DNA of 64,000 bases from Gammaproteobacteria bacterium (GTDB lineage Bacteria > Pseudomonadota > Gammaproteobacteria > Pseudomonadales > Pseudohongiellaceae), in the NCBI GenBank assembly GCA_041395725.1, contig JAWKZW010000001.1, positions 1,364,001-1,428,000 of the forward strand, given 5' to 3'. Under the pieces are notes generated by a model. The model made no database searches. It worked only from the letters and a program-made list of their open reading frames with translations, and was not told the DNA's origin. This document shows, one piece after another, positions 55,871 through 64,000 of the stretch. A program made the translations under genes and the position numbers. The first letter of the stretch is position 1, and each line of letters starts with the position of its first letter.

Positions 55871-56257
55871 ATAGAGATTGGAATTTTCGCCTCGAATAGG
55901 ATTATTACCCGAACAAGTAATTTTTCATCAGAGTGCTAAGCTGTTTCTCACTGAAAAAGCATTGCAATGATTCCCACGAGTCAAGAACAGATACTAACTA
56001 GAGAATTCCCAAGAAAGGGGTTAGCAAAGAAGCTTAGCTTTCCGAGATGGGTTACACTACTATGAAAATCCGAAATGGATTGAATAGCAATGCTTTGCCA
56101 GCCCTATTACCGGCAAAGCCGAACGGCAAGGGATGGCCGACTGAATGGCGGAACTCTCGGAGTAGAAGAGAGGTACTGTGAGCGCGGGCAGAAACTTTGA
56201 CACAGCGAGCATTGTGTCAAAAAATTGCCGGGAAGATATAAAAAGGCCAATACTTGG
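55871..56257. other. Gap after the IS5 relic
   Basis: No gene is supported. A TTG at 56225 is an alternative start for the next gene. Presumably it contains the promoter of the wzm-wzt pair. Confidence 0.4.
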
Positions 56258-57064
56258 ATGATCAGCAAACTTCTGCGACATTGGATCTTAACGCCTTTCG
56301 ACAACTACCGACTGTTCCATAATTTTGTGAAGCAGGATTTCGCCGGACAGTTTGTCGGCTCGGTGGGTGGCATCCTGTGGCTGTTCATTACTCCGGTTGT
56401 GAACATCATCATTTATTCGTTCGTTTTCCGCTATGTTTTCGGCGTCAGGCCGCCTTTGGAGTTCGGTCAGACCAGCTTCGTGGTTTTTATGATGGTGGGT
56501 TACCTGCCCTGGTTCGCCTTTGCCGATGCCATGGGCAAGGCCCCCGGTCTGCTGCTTGAAAAAGCACCGCTTATCACCAAGGTGATGTTCCCGGTCAATA
56601 TCCTGCCGGTAGTGGGCTCACTGATCCCCTACCTGACTCACAGCATCGGCTTTGGCCTGCTTCTGGTATACCTGGCGTTCAGTGGCTATTTAAATAGCCT
56701 GTGGCTGTTGTTACCCTTTATTTTCTTTCTGCAGTTCCTGTTTACCATGGGTCTGGTCGCGATTCTCTCTGCATTCTGTGTCTTTCTGCGAGACTTGCAG
56801 CAGCTGGTGGCTCTTATAATAACCAGCTGGTTTTTCCTGACCCCGATTGTCTACCCGCTCTCGATCATTGAGGATCCCTCAATTCAGAGTATTTATAACT
56901 ACAACCCCATGCACAGCTTCGTGAATCTCTACCGCCAGATAGTGCTGGCAGGAGAGCTACCGGTGCTTAATCTGCAGATTGCTGTCGTAGTGTCGCTGGT
57001 GACCTATCTGATCGGCGGCTGGTTGTTTATGCGCATCAAGCATGCTTTTGGCGACGTACTGTAA
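56258..57064 (+). CDS. wzm: Polysaccharide ABC transporter permease (ABC-2, Wzm-like)
   Basis: The product of 268 residues has six membrane segments and the ABC-2 polysaccharide signature FAGQFVGSVGGILWLFITP near its start, typical of KpsM/Wzm permeases. Together with the ATPase encoded 21 bp downstream it exports undecaprenyl-linked O-antigen or similar polymer across the inner membrane. The start at ATG 56258 has AAAAGG upstream. No glycosyltransferases adjoin it here; the rhamnose operon at 14-20 kb could feed the same polymer. Confidence 0.9.
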   Translation: MISKLLRHWILTPFDNYRLFHNFVKQDFAGQFVGSVGGILWLFITPVVNIIIYSFVFRYVFGVRPPLEFGQTSFVVFMMVGYLPWFAFADAMGKAPGLLLEKAPLITKVMFPVNILPVVGSLIPYLTHSIGFGLLLVYLAFSGYLNSLWLLLPFIFFLQFLFTMGLVAILSAFCVFLRDLQQLVALIITSWFFLTPIVYPLSIIEDPSIQSIYNYNPMHSFVNLYRQIVLAGELPVLNLQIAVVVSLVTYLIGGWLFMRIKHAFGDVL

Positions 57065-57085
57065 GTCAGGATAATTTTTACCTTC

Positions 57086-58333
57086 ATGAGCGAACCCATC
57101 ACCCCCCAGTACCGAGTCCAGGTAGAGGATCTGCACAAGGATTTCAGAATCTACCAGCAGCCTAAGGACCGGCTGACGGAGCTTATTTTCAGGAAGCCGA
57201 AACACAAGCTCTACCACGTGCTGAGCGATATCTCCTTCAGTGTGGAAAACGGCAGGAGCCTGGGTATCATTGGCGACAATGGTGCCGGAAAATCCACGCT
57301 GCTGAAGCTGCTGGTGGGCACGCTGCAACCAACCTCCGGACGGATCACCGTGGCTGGCCAGGTGGCCGCACTGCTGGAACTGGGGGCCGGGTTTCACCCG
57401 GAGTTTACGGGCCGTAGAAACATCTATCTGAATGCCTCTTTGCTGGGAGTACCGGACGACAATATTCCCGAGCTGGAGATGGATATTATCGAGTTTTCCG
57501 AGCTTGATTACTTCATCGATCGCCCGGTAAAAACCTATTCCTCAGGCATGTTCGTACGGCTGGCCTTTTCTATCGCCACCATGGTCAGGCCTGATATACT
57601 GGTTATCGACGAAGCCCTGAGTGTCGGTGACATGGCGTTCCAGAAAAAATGCGTGGAACGCATGAACCGTTTTCGGGAAGAACAGAAGACCATGGTGTTC
57701 TGCAGCCATTCCATGTACCACGTTCAGCAGCTGTGCGACACCGCTATCTGGATTGACAAGGGGCGCATCCGGGATATAGGGCCCAGCGAGGAGATCGTTG
57801 GCCGCTACGAGGATTTCTGCAACAACAAGAAAGCCTATAACAGCATCGTCGAGGATCTGCCGGGAGCCCCGGATGCCGATGAGGACGAAGTGGCGGAGAA
57901 GAAGCGCAGAGACAGCAGGATTCTCAGCATTTCGGTGGAATCGCCTGAAGGAGAGGAACTGACCCGGGTAGCGCCACTGTCAGACGTGGTTCTCAAAATG
58001 GATGTGGAAATCCTGAAAGACGGCGTGGAAGGTAATTTCGGCTTCGCCTTCATGCGCACCAGCGATGATATTATTGCTTCCTGGCTTACCACCGACGAGG
58101 CGGACATTGACAAGGGACCGTTCAAAAAAGGCGACCGTTTCGAGATTTCTCTGACTGTAAAAAGCCTGGCCATGCGCAGTGGCGATTTCTATATCCTCGG
58201 TGGGGTAGCCGATCGCAGCAGTCTGCTTTGGTACGAAACCAAGGTCAGCAAGCCGTTGACCGTGGCGACCTCGAAAGGGCTCGGCCAGCTGGCCATGAAG
58301 TGTGACTGGCAGGTGGTCAAGAGCAGCGGGTGA
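57086..58333 (+). CDS. wzt: Polysaccharide ABC transporter ATPase with carbohydrate-binding C-domain (Wzt)
   Basis: The 415-residue product has an ABC ATPase half with Walker A GDNGAGKST (near residue 62), signature YSSGMFVRLAFSIA and Walker B ILVIDEALSVGD (near 171). The C-terminal half (from about 270) is an immunoglobulin-like Wzt-C domain (SISVESPEGEELTRVAPLSDVVLKMDVEI) that in known cases recognises the cap of the finished glycan. This implies that the exported polymer is terminated before export. Its presence sets it apart from KpsT-type capsule exporters, which lack the extra domain. Confidence 0.92.
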   Translation: MSEPITPQYRVQVEDLHKDFRIYQQPKDRLTELIFRKPKHKLYHVLSDISFSVENGRSLGIIGDNGAGKSTLLKLLVGTLQPTSGRITVAGQVAALLELGAGFHPEFTGRRNIYLNASLLGVPDDNIPELEMDIIEFSELDYFIDRPVKTYSSGMFVRLAFSIATMVRPDILVIDEALSVGDMAFQKKCVERMNRFREEQKTMVFCSHSMYHVQQLCDTAIWIDKGRIRDIGPSEEIVGRYEDFCNNKKAYNSIVEDLPGAPDADEDEVAEKKRRDSRILSISVESPEGEELTRVAPLSDVVLKMDVEILKDGVEGNFGFAFMRTSDDIIASWLTTDEADIDKGPFKKGDRFEISLTVKSLAMRSGDFYILGGVADRSSLLWYETKVSKPLTVATSKGLGQLAMKCDWQVVKSSG

Positions 58334-58898
58334 TGCCGCGGCGCCAGCCGACAGCCTCTGCAACCGGACTCGCTCTCAAAGCTGACCGCCAACACCTTGC
58401 TGTTACAGACTTCAGTACCTCAGCTTAAATTTATTGCGGATCAGATACGTTTTTAGTCAGTGGTGATTGAGAGCTTTTTGATAGGAGGAGGTAAGGGGGC
58501 TTTTTAGCAGACACATCCTTAGGGGCGGGAACGCGAGGTGGCTTCGAGGAAAAGCTGTCGCACTCTTGGATCAATTTTAATGGTATTGATGTGTAGCACT
58601 TTAATGTGTAATAACTCAGAGCCGATCTTACAGACAGTGTTTGAGCAGGTCGAGACTAAAGCGAAAATCGCCGCAACTCGGAGATAGCGGCTAGTTCGCC
58701 GAATAAATCCATAGCAGACACTTGACGACACGACTATCAGTCAGCAACTCTACTAAATTAGTGTGTTTCTGAGTGCGAGCCAAGAATCAATCTCGGGCAG
58801 TATCGAATAACCGACAAACGGGTTTTCAATAGACTGTGTGACCGAACCCTTCTTTTATTCAATGAGTTATAAGCGCGAAATCAGTGTGCGCTATCTAT
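58334..58898. other. Intergenic stretch, no supported gene
   Basis: About 565 bp. Open frames are short, Ser- and Arg-rich and unlike any family I know; no repeat or hairpin stands out. Confidence 0.5.
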
Positions 58899-59633
58899 CT
58901 ACCAAGGTAATGATTCATCGGCGCTGAAGAATTTCCCGCTTCTAGTTCGATTCGTATCTAAAGCTTGAGATAGGGCCGCTGCTGCGCCTTCGGATATTGT
59001 TTGTCTGCCCCTGTAGCTATTCAGGTCAGTCGCAGTAAAGCCCGGATCAATGGAGTTTACGATAATATTTTCTTCGGCCAGGGTAGCTGCTAGCTGTACT
59101 GTCATCATATTCATAGCTGCCTTGGATGCGCAGTATCCAAATAACTTGAACTGTGCAAATTCCCAATCTGGGTCGCCATTCAACGTGATCGACCCGAGAC
59201 CGCTCGACTGATTAATAATCTGGGGCCTGTCAGATTTTTTCAGAAGTGGCAGCATGGCTTGTGTTACAGCAAGAGTTCCAAATAAATTTGTCTCGAATAT
59301 ACGTCGAACGGTTTGAAGGCTGACTTTTGCCGGGGGCGCGTCCCAGGAATCAGTAATTCCCGCATTGTTTATCAGAATGTCGAGGCGCCCGAATTCTGCT
59401 TCGATGGGATTTACTGCTTCTGTTATAGATCGCTCATCGTTCAAATCGATAGGGATGAAGCGCACATCGTGAGTGATTCCAGCTAACTCAACGACGGCCT
59501 TCACTCCTGATTCCCGGGAGCGAGCACCGAGTAGCACCATAAAACCTTTTGCCGCTAATTGCTTTGCGATCTCGAATCCGATGCCTTTATTGGCTCCAGT
59601 AATCAATACTATGGGTTGATCCGCTTTTTGCAT
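58899..59633 (-). CDS. Short-chain dehydrogenase/reductase
   Basis: The 244-residue product is a classical SDR: nucleotide motif TGANKGIG (12-19), structural NNAG (89-92), catalytic serine in NQSSGLG and the Y167-CAS-K171 pair. Replacement of the second glycine position by ANK is common in carbonyl-reductase-like SDRs. A longer frame extends to 59822 but would overlap the divergent MerR gene, so I use the ATG at 59633. Substrate is unknown. The MerR gene next to it probably controls it. Confidence 0.88.
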   Translation of the reverse strand: MQKADQPIVLITGANKGIGFEIAKQLAAKGFMVLLGARSRESGVKAVVELAGITHDVRFIPIDLNDERSITEAVNPIEAEFGRLDILINNAGITDSWDAPPAKVSLQTVRRIFETNLFGTLAVTQAMLPLLKKSDRPQIINQSSGLGSITLNGDPDWEFAQFKLFGYCASKAAMNMMTVQLAATLAEENIIVNSIDPGFTATDLNSYRGRQTISEGAAAALSQALDTNRTRSGKFFSADESLPW

Positions 59634-59714
59634 CGATATTGCTTCCGTGTACAGGGTTGTCAGTGTGGAAGATTCCGTTAAGATGGTTCCCACTATAAGG
59701 CTGGAGCAAGGTCC

Positions 59715-60164
59715 ATGGTCAAGCAGAACAGACAATTGTTGATTTCCGAGTTTGCCCAGGAAGCAGGCATTAGTGTTGATACGGTACGCTTCTATATTAA
59801 GCTGGGCATATTGAAACCGCATTGTGGAAACAAAGGTGGAAGTAACCCTTACCGGATTTTTCTTGAGATCGATCTGGAAGATATTCAGACAGTGAAAGTT
59901 TGTCAGCTGCTGGGAATGACGCTTTCGGAAATCAAAGAACTTCTCGAACTTTCGCGATCAGGATCTATAAGAAATAACGAAATGGCAATTCGAGTTGAAA
60001 AGCGGCGCGCACAATTGTTGGAGCGATTGGACGAAATTAGGGGCTTGATTCATTACCTGGATTCCAAGCTTGCATGGATTCGAAGAGAGCCGGGTGTGGA
60101 GCAACCAACATTGAAGTTACTAAAATCAAATTCTAGCGAGATAAATGAAGCGTTAGATAGATAA
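59715..60164 (+). CDS. MerR-family transcription regulator
   Basis: The 149-residue product begins with a MerR winged helix (LLISEFAQEAGISVDTVRFYIKLGILKP). A wing region and the dimer coiled coil follow (about 75-125, NNEMAIRVEKRRAQLLERLDEIR). It has no cysteine cluster for metals at the C-terminus, so a small organic effector is likelier. It is transcribed away from the SDR gene, with an 81-bp spacer that contains GGAA-GA-TTCC (59667-59676), a possible part of its operator. Confidence 0.85.
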   Translation: MVKQNRQLLISEFAQEAGISVDTVRFYIKLGILKPHCGNKGGSNPYRIFLEIDLEDIQTVKVCQLLGMTLSEIKELLELSRSGSIRNNEMAIRVEKRRAQLLERLDEIRGLIHYLDSKLAWIRREPGVEQPTLKLLKSNSSEINEALDR

Positions 60165-60475
60165 ACGTGTAAGGTTTCATCATAGTTGTTCGAGCGATGA
60201 AGGTCATAAAGATGGTCTTTAGGGGCTGAGTTGAACCTTCGAGGCAAAGATTTTCTGTCCTCAGCATCACCGCAAACTTGTTGTAATGTCCGCTTGAAGC
60301 CGATTTCGGAAGTAGAGGCAGGCTAAGGCAACTTCCGCTATCATAAAAGCCGACCTTAATGGGTGGCCCGAAGACCGGCTGCAAATATGAACCCGTTGCA
60401 GTCTTTCAACGAAGCCATGTCAATGTCCGCTTTCGCCTACATTGCGACGTTAGCATTCTGAAATCTCAGTCAATA
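60165..60475. other. Intergenic stretch, no supported gene
   Basis: Contains AATGTCCGCTT and related fragments (60289, 60423) that look like decayed dispersed repeats rather than coding sequence. The short frames here have no family features. Confidence 0.4.
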
Positions 60476-60479
60476 AAAA

Positions 60480-60495
60480 GCCCACCGAAGTGGGC
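60480..60495 (-). terminator. Rho-independent terminator of the PEP-CTERM-like gene
   Basis: On the minus strand GCCCAC-TTCG-GTGGGC is followed by CTTTTTATTG. The stable UUCG loop and T-run 20 bp past the stop make this a clear terminator. Confidence 0.9.
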
Positions 60496-60515
60496 CTAAT
60501 AATCAAAGTTTCTGG

Positions 60516-61169
60516 TTACGCTTTCGTGCGACGAGACCAGCCAAGACTGGCCAAGCCAAGTCCGAAAAGTGCAATAGTGGTGGGTGTGGGTGCGTTGCCC
60601 GAGGGCGGAGTCTCGAATGGGGTGCACTGCGAACTGGTGTTTTCATCGCTGCCCACGACATCGCAGACGAGTAGAACCGAGCCGCCACCCTCAGCTACTA
60701 GTGCAAATGCCGTGCTTGTGGGTGGCCCATACTCCCAGCCAAATTGGCTCGAAGTCGCAAAGGGCCCAATATAATCTGCCAAGTAATCGTCGGCCCAAAA
60801 TAGAGCCGCGACAGAACCAGCACCAAACACCTCTATGAAAGTGCCAAACCCATCTTCCCCGGTCGACGCAGACAAGATAGGATCAAAGAAAGGGTCGTAT
60901 TGTGTGAACTCATAGCCGTCGTTCCACAAAGAACTGGTGACAAGATCCCCAGTCCAACGACTGCGTTCTACGAACACGGAGCCAGCATCAAGCGTCGTAG
61001 TGACACCAAATGCCCACACCTGCGTGTCTTCACCCACGGAAATTGTGTAGCGGCCGCCGCCAGGTCCACCGGTGAACGGTGTTTCCCAGATTCGGACATC
61101 CAAAACGCCCGCAAATGAGGGCGTTGCACACACCAGAGTGGTTACCAATACGGCTATACAGTTTTTCAT
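60516..61169 (-). CDS. Exported protein with PEP-CTERM-like sorting tail
   Basis: From the ATG at 61169, preceded by GAGGTGA, the product is 217 residues. It has a signal peptide (cleaved near PSFAG) and a beta-rich middle (VWAFGVTTTLDAGSVFV, FGTFIEVFGAGSVAALFW). The tail is NAPTPTTIALFGLGLASLGW followed by SRRTKA. Such a hydrophobic helix plus basic end is the PEP-CTERM sorting signal, here with PTP in place of PEP. Proteins with it are processed by an exosortase, which is not in this window. Two cysteines near the end may pair. Confidence 0.75.
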   Translation of the reverse strand: MKNCIAVLVTTLVCATPSFAGVLDVRIWETPFTGGPGGGRYTISVGEDTQVWAFGVTTTLDAGSVFVERSRWTGDLVTSSLWNDGYEFTQYDPFFDPILSASTGEDGFGTFIEVFGAGSVAALFWADDYLADYIGPFATSSQFGWEYGPPTSTAFALVAEGGGSVLLVCDVVGSDENTSSQCTPFETPPSGNAPTPTTIALFGLGLASLGWSRRTKA

Positions 61170-61718
61170 AGTCACCTCGCGAGTCGCATTTGTTCTGTTT
61201 TTACGTTCGAGCAGTCTGTTCAACTACTACTTTTTTGCAAGCAAATTTTAGGCCATGGCAAAGAAATCAATGAGTTGCGATTAAAGCGTAATAAAAAGCA
61301 AAGGGGCTTGTAAAAAAACCTGACACCCCGCCACCCTCTGATGCGTCACTCGTCTCATATAGCGTTGGTCTGCTTAATGACCGCAAAGAGTGATAGCGGA
61401 CCTTCTGGCTACAGCCTCCCGATGACCGCTAAGCCGGAAGCGGTCGTAGGATCGAGCAGCGGCTATGTCGGCTTTGAATTCTGACACTGTCTGACATTTC
61501 AGACTCCGACCATTAAAATTGATGCTGTTACACATCAATACACAGTGATTGAAATCCCACACCGAGCACCAGTCCGGATTAAATCCCAGGCGCCAGAAAC
61601 AATTCACGTGACAGGTGACTGGTTACCGCGAGGCTCAGCAGGAGTCTGTCACTTGAAAGCTGGGTCATGCCGTCTGGCGGGAACTCCGAAGAGTTGAAGC
61701 CCTGCAGGGCCCTGCGTG
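61170..61718. other. Intergenic stretch, no supported gene
   Basis: About 550 bp. A frame at 61374-61607 on the minus strand has a low-quality translation and overlaps GACCGCTAAG/CGGACCTT motifs that look like dispersed repeat debris. I reject it as a gene. No terminator for gspK was identified, only a short GC-rich inverted repeat near 61690. Confidence 0.4.
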
Positions 61719-62831
61719 TCAACGCAGATTTCGGAACTCGATATCGTACTCGTTTACTCGCGCTGGGGCAGTATCCGGCAGGTGCCCGTAAGGGTCAACC
61801 TTGTACACTCTGGGTGGAGTGCTGAAATCCCGGATCTCAACGATTTCCATGTAGGCCTGCACCACTGGATCAGGATTGATATCCAGACCCTGCTCCTCTG
61901 CCGTTGCCAGTTGCTCCCGAAAAGATTCCGTCGGCTCCAGACGGGGATAGGCGAAAATGGAATACACGATACTGGTGGAATTACCGACCCAGTTGGAGAG
62001 CTCAACCAGGTTTTCGAACGGGATGATCTCCTGCAGCTCGGCGCGATTATTGATGTCCTCGATTTCCCGGTAGGCGATAACCCTCTCAATCAGCTCGTCA
62101 TCCAGGCCGGGTAGCAATTGCATGGCTTCCCGACTGGCCAGGTTTAAATTAACCGAACGGTCATTACCGTAGATGGTGAACGCGGCTTCAAGGTTCACGC
62201 CCTCAAACAGCTCGTCGAAACCGCGAATCTGCAGGATCTCTTCCACCGTTTCCAACTCCGGATTGTTGCGGGGCAGGTAGGGCGGATCAAGCGATTGATA
62301 ATAGTCTGCCTCGGCACCGTTCAGACTTAGAATGTCATTAAGGTCAGTCCAGTCAGTCCAGGCCGCCAGCAGGTCCTGGACCTGCTCCGGATCGGCATCC
62401 TCCCCGCCCAGCCGCTTCTCGATCAGGGTCTGCATGTTGAGGCGGGGGATACGATTCAGATTGATCTTACCGCCGTGATCATAGATACGAACCACAATGT
62501 CTTCGTCGGCAGCATAGGCCAGCTCCAGAGGGCGCCCGTTAAACCGGTATTCGGGCAGCAGAATCTCGCCGTCTTCGTCAGTAGGCAGGACCTCGCCCAG
62601 GGGCCTGGGCATGGTTTCCAGCATCAACTCCATATAGGCCTTGTTCACGGCGGCGGTTACTGCTGTCCACTGGGCCACCGCCTGCTGGTTGTGAAACGCG
62701 GTGTTGGCCGACAGGCGGACCTTGCTGGCCATGGCTGTGACCAGCACGGTCAGCAACACCGCCGTCCACAGAACGATGATAATGACCGCGCCTTTCTGTC
62801 TCTGTGGTCCGTTCAACCGTTCTCTCCTCAC
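61719..62831 (-). CDS. gspK: Type II secretion minor pseudopilin GspK
   Basis: The 370-residue product opens with a prepilin-type segment (QKGAVIIIVLWTAVLLTVLVTAMA), which lacks the glutamate at position five as usual for GspK. The long globular domain has helix-hairpin-helix-like segments (NLNLASREAMQLLPGLDDELIERVIAYRE). GspK caps the pseudopilus tip with GspI and GspJ. It overlaps gspJ by four bases (ATGA) and ends the gsp gene run in this window. Confidence 0.92.
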   Translation of the reverse strand: MRRERLNGPQRQKGAVIIIVLWTAVLLTVLVTAMASKVRLSANTAFHNQQAVAQWTAVTAAVNKAYMELMLETMPRPLGEVLPTDEDGEILLPEYRFNGRPLELAYAADEDIVVRIYDHGGKINLNRIPRLNMQTLIEKRLGGEDADPEQVQDLLAAWTDWTDLNDILSLNGAEADYYQSLDPPYLPRNNPELETVEEILQIRGFDELFEGVNLEAAFTIYGNDRSVNLNLASREAMQLLPGLDDELIERVIAYREIEDINNRAELQEIIPFENLVELSNWVGNSTSIVYSIFAYPRLEPTESFREQLATAEEQGLDINPDPVVQAYMEIVEIRDFSTPPRVYKVDPYGHLPDTAPARVNEYDIEFRNLR

Positions 62832-63496
62832 CGGCCCTGAAACAGGCTGGGCCGCAGATTGCGGTGCTGGTTGTTGGCAATGCGGGCCACCACCTCCAGC
62901 TCCTCCAGGCTGCCCTGTTGATCGTCGATAGGCGTGAACCTGACATAGACTGCCAGGGGCAGACTCTGCATGTCTTCGCCAGGCCAGTCATCCCGCCACT
63001 GTCGGGTTTCATCCAGCTCGGCATAGAGATAACTGAAACTGGCGGTGTAGTTTGACAGAATGAGCTGCGGTTCAGCCTGCTCCAGTCGATCGCCGGGGTA
63101 GTCACTGAAAGCCGGGGCCAGGGTCAACTGCACGCCTTCATCGGTGGAAAACAGTTCCCAGGCCATGAGCCCGGGCTGCCGCTGGGGAGAGACGGTGGAA
63201 ACCCAGCTCAGGTAGTCGTCTTCACCGACAAAGTACACATAGCGGGTAAGGCTTTCCACATCAGTGTAGCCATGGGGAAAGGCGCCATGTAGTGCTCTGT
63301 CGATCTGCAGAATTGCCAGTGCCTCGTCAAGATGGCGGTCCAGCCGGTCGGAGTTTCGGTTCCAGTCCTGCGCCACGACGTAGACACCGGTGCTGAGCAA
63401 CCCGAGCAGGGTGGCGGTCAGGGCCAGCGCCAGGATCACTTCGATCAGGGTGAAACCCTGTTTCCTGAGCGGCCATTTGGATCGTTTCACAGCCAT
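62828..63496 (-). CDS. gspJ: Type II secretion minor pseudopilin GspJ
   Basis: The 222-residue product has the prepilin signal RKQGFTLIEVILALALTATLLG with glutamate at position five after the cleavage glycine. The later part includes RDWRDDWPGED-like acidic sections (WRDDWPGEDMQSLPLAVYVRFTP) typical of GspJ, which builds the pseudopilus tip with I and K. It follows gspI with a two-base gap. Confidence 0.92.
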   Translation of the reverse strand: MAVKRSKWPLRKQGFTLIEVILALALTATLLGLLSTGVYVVAQDWNRNSDRLDRHLDEALAILQIDRALHGAFPHGYTDVESLTRYVYFVGEDDYLSWVSTVSPQRQPGLMAWELFSTDEGVQLTLAPAFSDYPGDRLEQAEPQLILSNYTASFSYLYAELDETRQWRDDWPGEDMQSLPLAVYVRFTPIDDQQGSLEELEVVARIANNQHRNLRPSLFQGR

Positions 63497-63498
63497 TG

Positions 63499-63885
63499 CT
63501 ATCTCGGCACTTCCAGTTGCAGCCAGCGGGTACCTATCAACTGATCCTCGCGGTCTTCATCCACAATCTCGAAGGTCTGCAACGTGTAGATACTGGCCTG
63601 GGTTCTGCGTTCCGGATCCTCGAGCAGCTCACCCACCCGGACTCGATAGCGGTCATTCTCCAGGATCGGCTCCACCTCATTGAGCTCATTCTCCAGCAGG
63701 GCAAAGTTGACCGCCGCGCGGCTGTTGATAGCACGAACCAGAGCAGCCTCGGAGCGCCAGGAAAGCTGCTTGCTGCCGGCCAGCAGGGTAAACAGGCCGC
63801 CCAGCAGGAAACCGGTGATGGCCAGGGCGACGATCACTTCCAGGAGTGTAAAACCCTCAGTGCTGTTGTAGGTTCTGCGCTGCAT
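63499..63885 (-). CDS. gspI: Type II secretion minor pseudopilin GspI
   Basis: The 128-residue product has the prepilin signal TEGFTLLEVIVALAITGFLLG, with glutamate at position five, then a short globular domain (ALVRAINSRAAVNFALLENELN). It is the adaptor that starts tip assembly of the pseudopilus. It lies 7 bp after the gspH stop. Confidence 0.92.
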   Translation of the reverse strand: MQRRTYNSTEGFTLLEVIVALAITGFLLGGLFTLLAGSKQLSWRSEAALVRAINSRAAVNFALLENELNEVEPILENDRYRVRVGELLEDPERRTQASIYTLQTFEIVDEDREDQLIGTRWLQLEVPR

Positions 63886-63892
63886 AATGGGG

Positions 63893-64000
63893 TCAGTTTA
63901 GAAACTCTGTCTCCACCCGGCCGGTGAAGGGATTGATGGTGATACTGGCCTGCCGCTCCTGACTGGAAAGAATCAGGATGCCTCCGGTACTGCCACCCTC
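63893..64000 (-). CDS. gspH: Type II secretion pseudopilin GspH, C-terminal end
   Basis: Too short for a full gene here: the minus-strand frame is open to the right edge and ends GGILILSSQERQASITINP, then FTGRVETEFLN and TGA at 63895-63893. This beta-strand ending and the place before gspI fit GspH. The N-terminus lies beyond the window. Confidence 0.75.
   Translation of the reverse strand, partial: EGGSTGGILILSSQERQASITINPFTGRVETEFLN

Noticed and set aside
58519..58731. 70-residue frame after wzt
   Set aside because: No family match by eye, no ribosome site, and isolated position.
59657..59699. MerR-type promoter with stretched spacer
   Set aside because: TTGTCA and TATAAG are present but 31 bp apart, not the 19-20 bp expected; only a short GGAA-TTCC palindrome remains suggestive.
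60133..60384. 83-residue minus-strand frame after merR
   Set aside because: Looks like decayed dispersed repeat; overlaps the merR end and has no start signal.
61374..61607. 77-residue minus-strand frame
   Set aside because: Composition is unlike the neighbours, no ribosome site, and the DNA contains repeat-like GACCGC/GCGGAC fragments.

Overview
The window looks like chromosome of a Gammaproteobacterium, probably a free-living aquatic one. The basis is the gene set: comM, an rmlBDCA cluster, c5-type cytochromes, type II secretion pseudopilins, a giant RTX protein with its type I exporter, a tripartite tricarboxylate transporter and a PEP-CTERM-like protein. No rRNA, tRNA or CRISPR array was seen. 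Base composition is moderate except for a visibly AT-rich island at about 6.1-9.7 kb.

Layout. 1-6.0 kb: the end of a DUF885-like peptidase, then exported proteins on the minus strand (gamma-glutamyltransferase, an FG-GAP/ASPIC protein, an NHL beta-propeller). 6.1-10.85 kb: an accessory island of small orphan genes (ankyrin protein, small membrane proteins) separated by short related repeats with a GGACAC/GTGTCC core, with two decayed REP-associated (Y1) transposases. 10.85-13.7 kb: comM and two small cytochromes c. 14-20.3 kb: a minus-strand operon for dTDP-rhamnose (rfbB, rfbD, rfbC, rfbA), an epimerase, a family 2 glycosyltransferase and a GspC-like periplasmic protein. 20.5-26.8 kb: a TPR/beta-barrel protein, an IS30 relic, a CHASE2-nucleotide cyclase, a FecR-domain protein and a divergent Crp/Fnr regulator.

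27-41 kb is the most unusual part. It holds a secreted VPS62-like/fibronectin protein, two cyanophycin-synthetase-like ATP-grasp ligases whose Mur-ligase part is vestigial, a methyltransferase, a degenerate HD protein, a fused TctA-TctB permease with TctC, a PaaK-like adenylating enzyme, a 2OG-Fe(II) oxygenase and a GNAT acetyltransferase. Together they look like an undescribed pathway making, modifying and moving an amide-linked small molecule or peptide.

41.2-55.1 kb: a 2395-residue acidic RTX protein, a small DUF6447-like protein and a divergent type I secretion operon (ABC, HlyD-like, TolC-like and an unknown protein). A perfect CRP-type palindrome lies upstream of the RTX gene. 55.3-58.3 kb: an IS5 relic and a Wzm/Wzt polysaccharide exporter, which may serve a rhamnose-containing glycan built with the 14-20 kb genes. 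58.9-61.2 kb: an SDR with a divergent MerR regulator, and a PEP-CTERM-like protein. 61.7-64 kb: gspK, gspJ, gspI and the end of gspH, continuing beyond the window.
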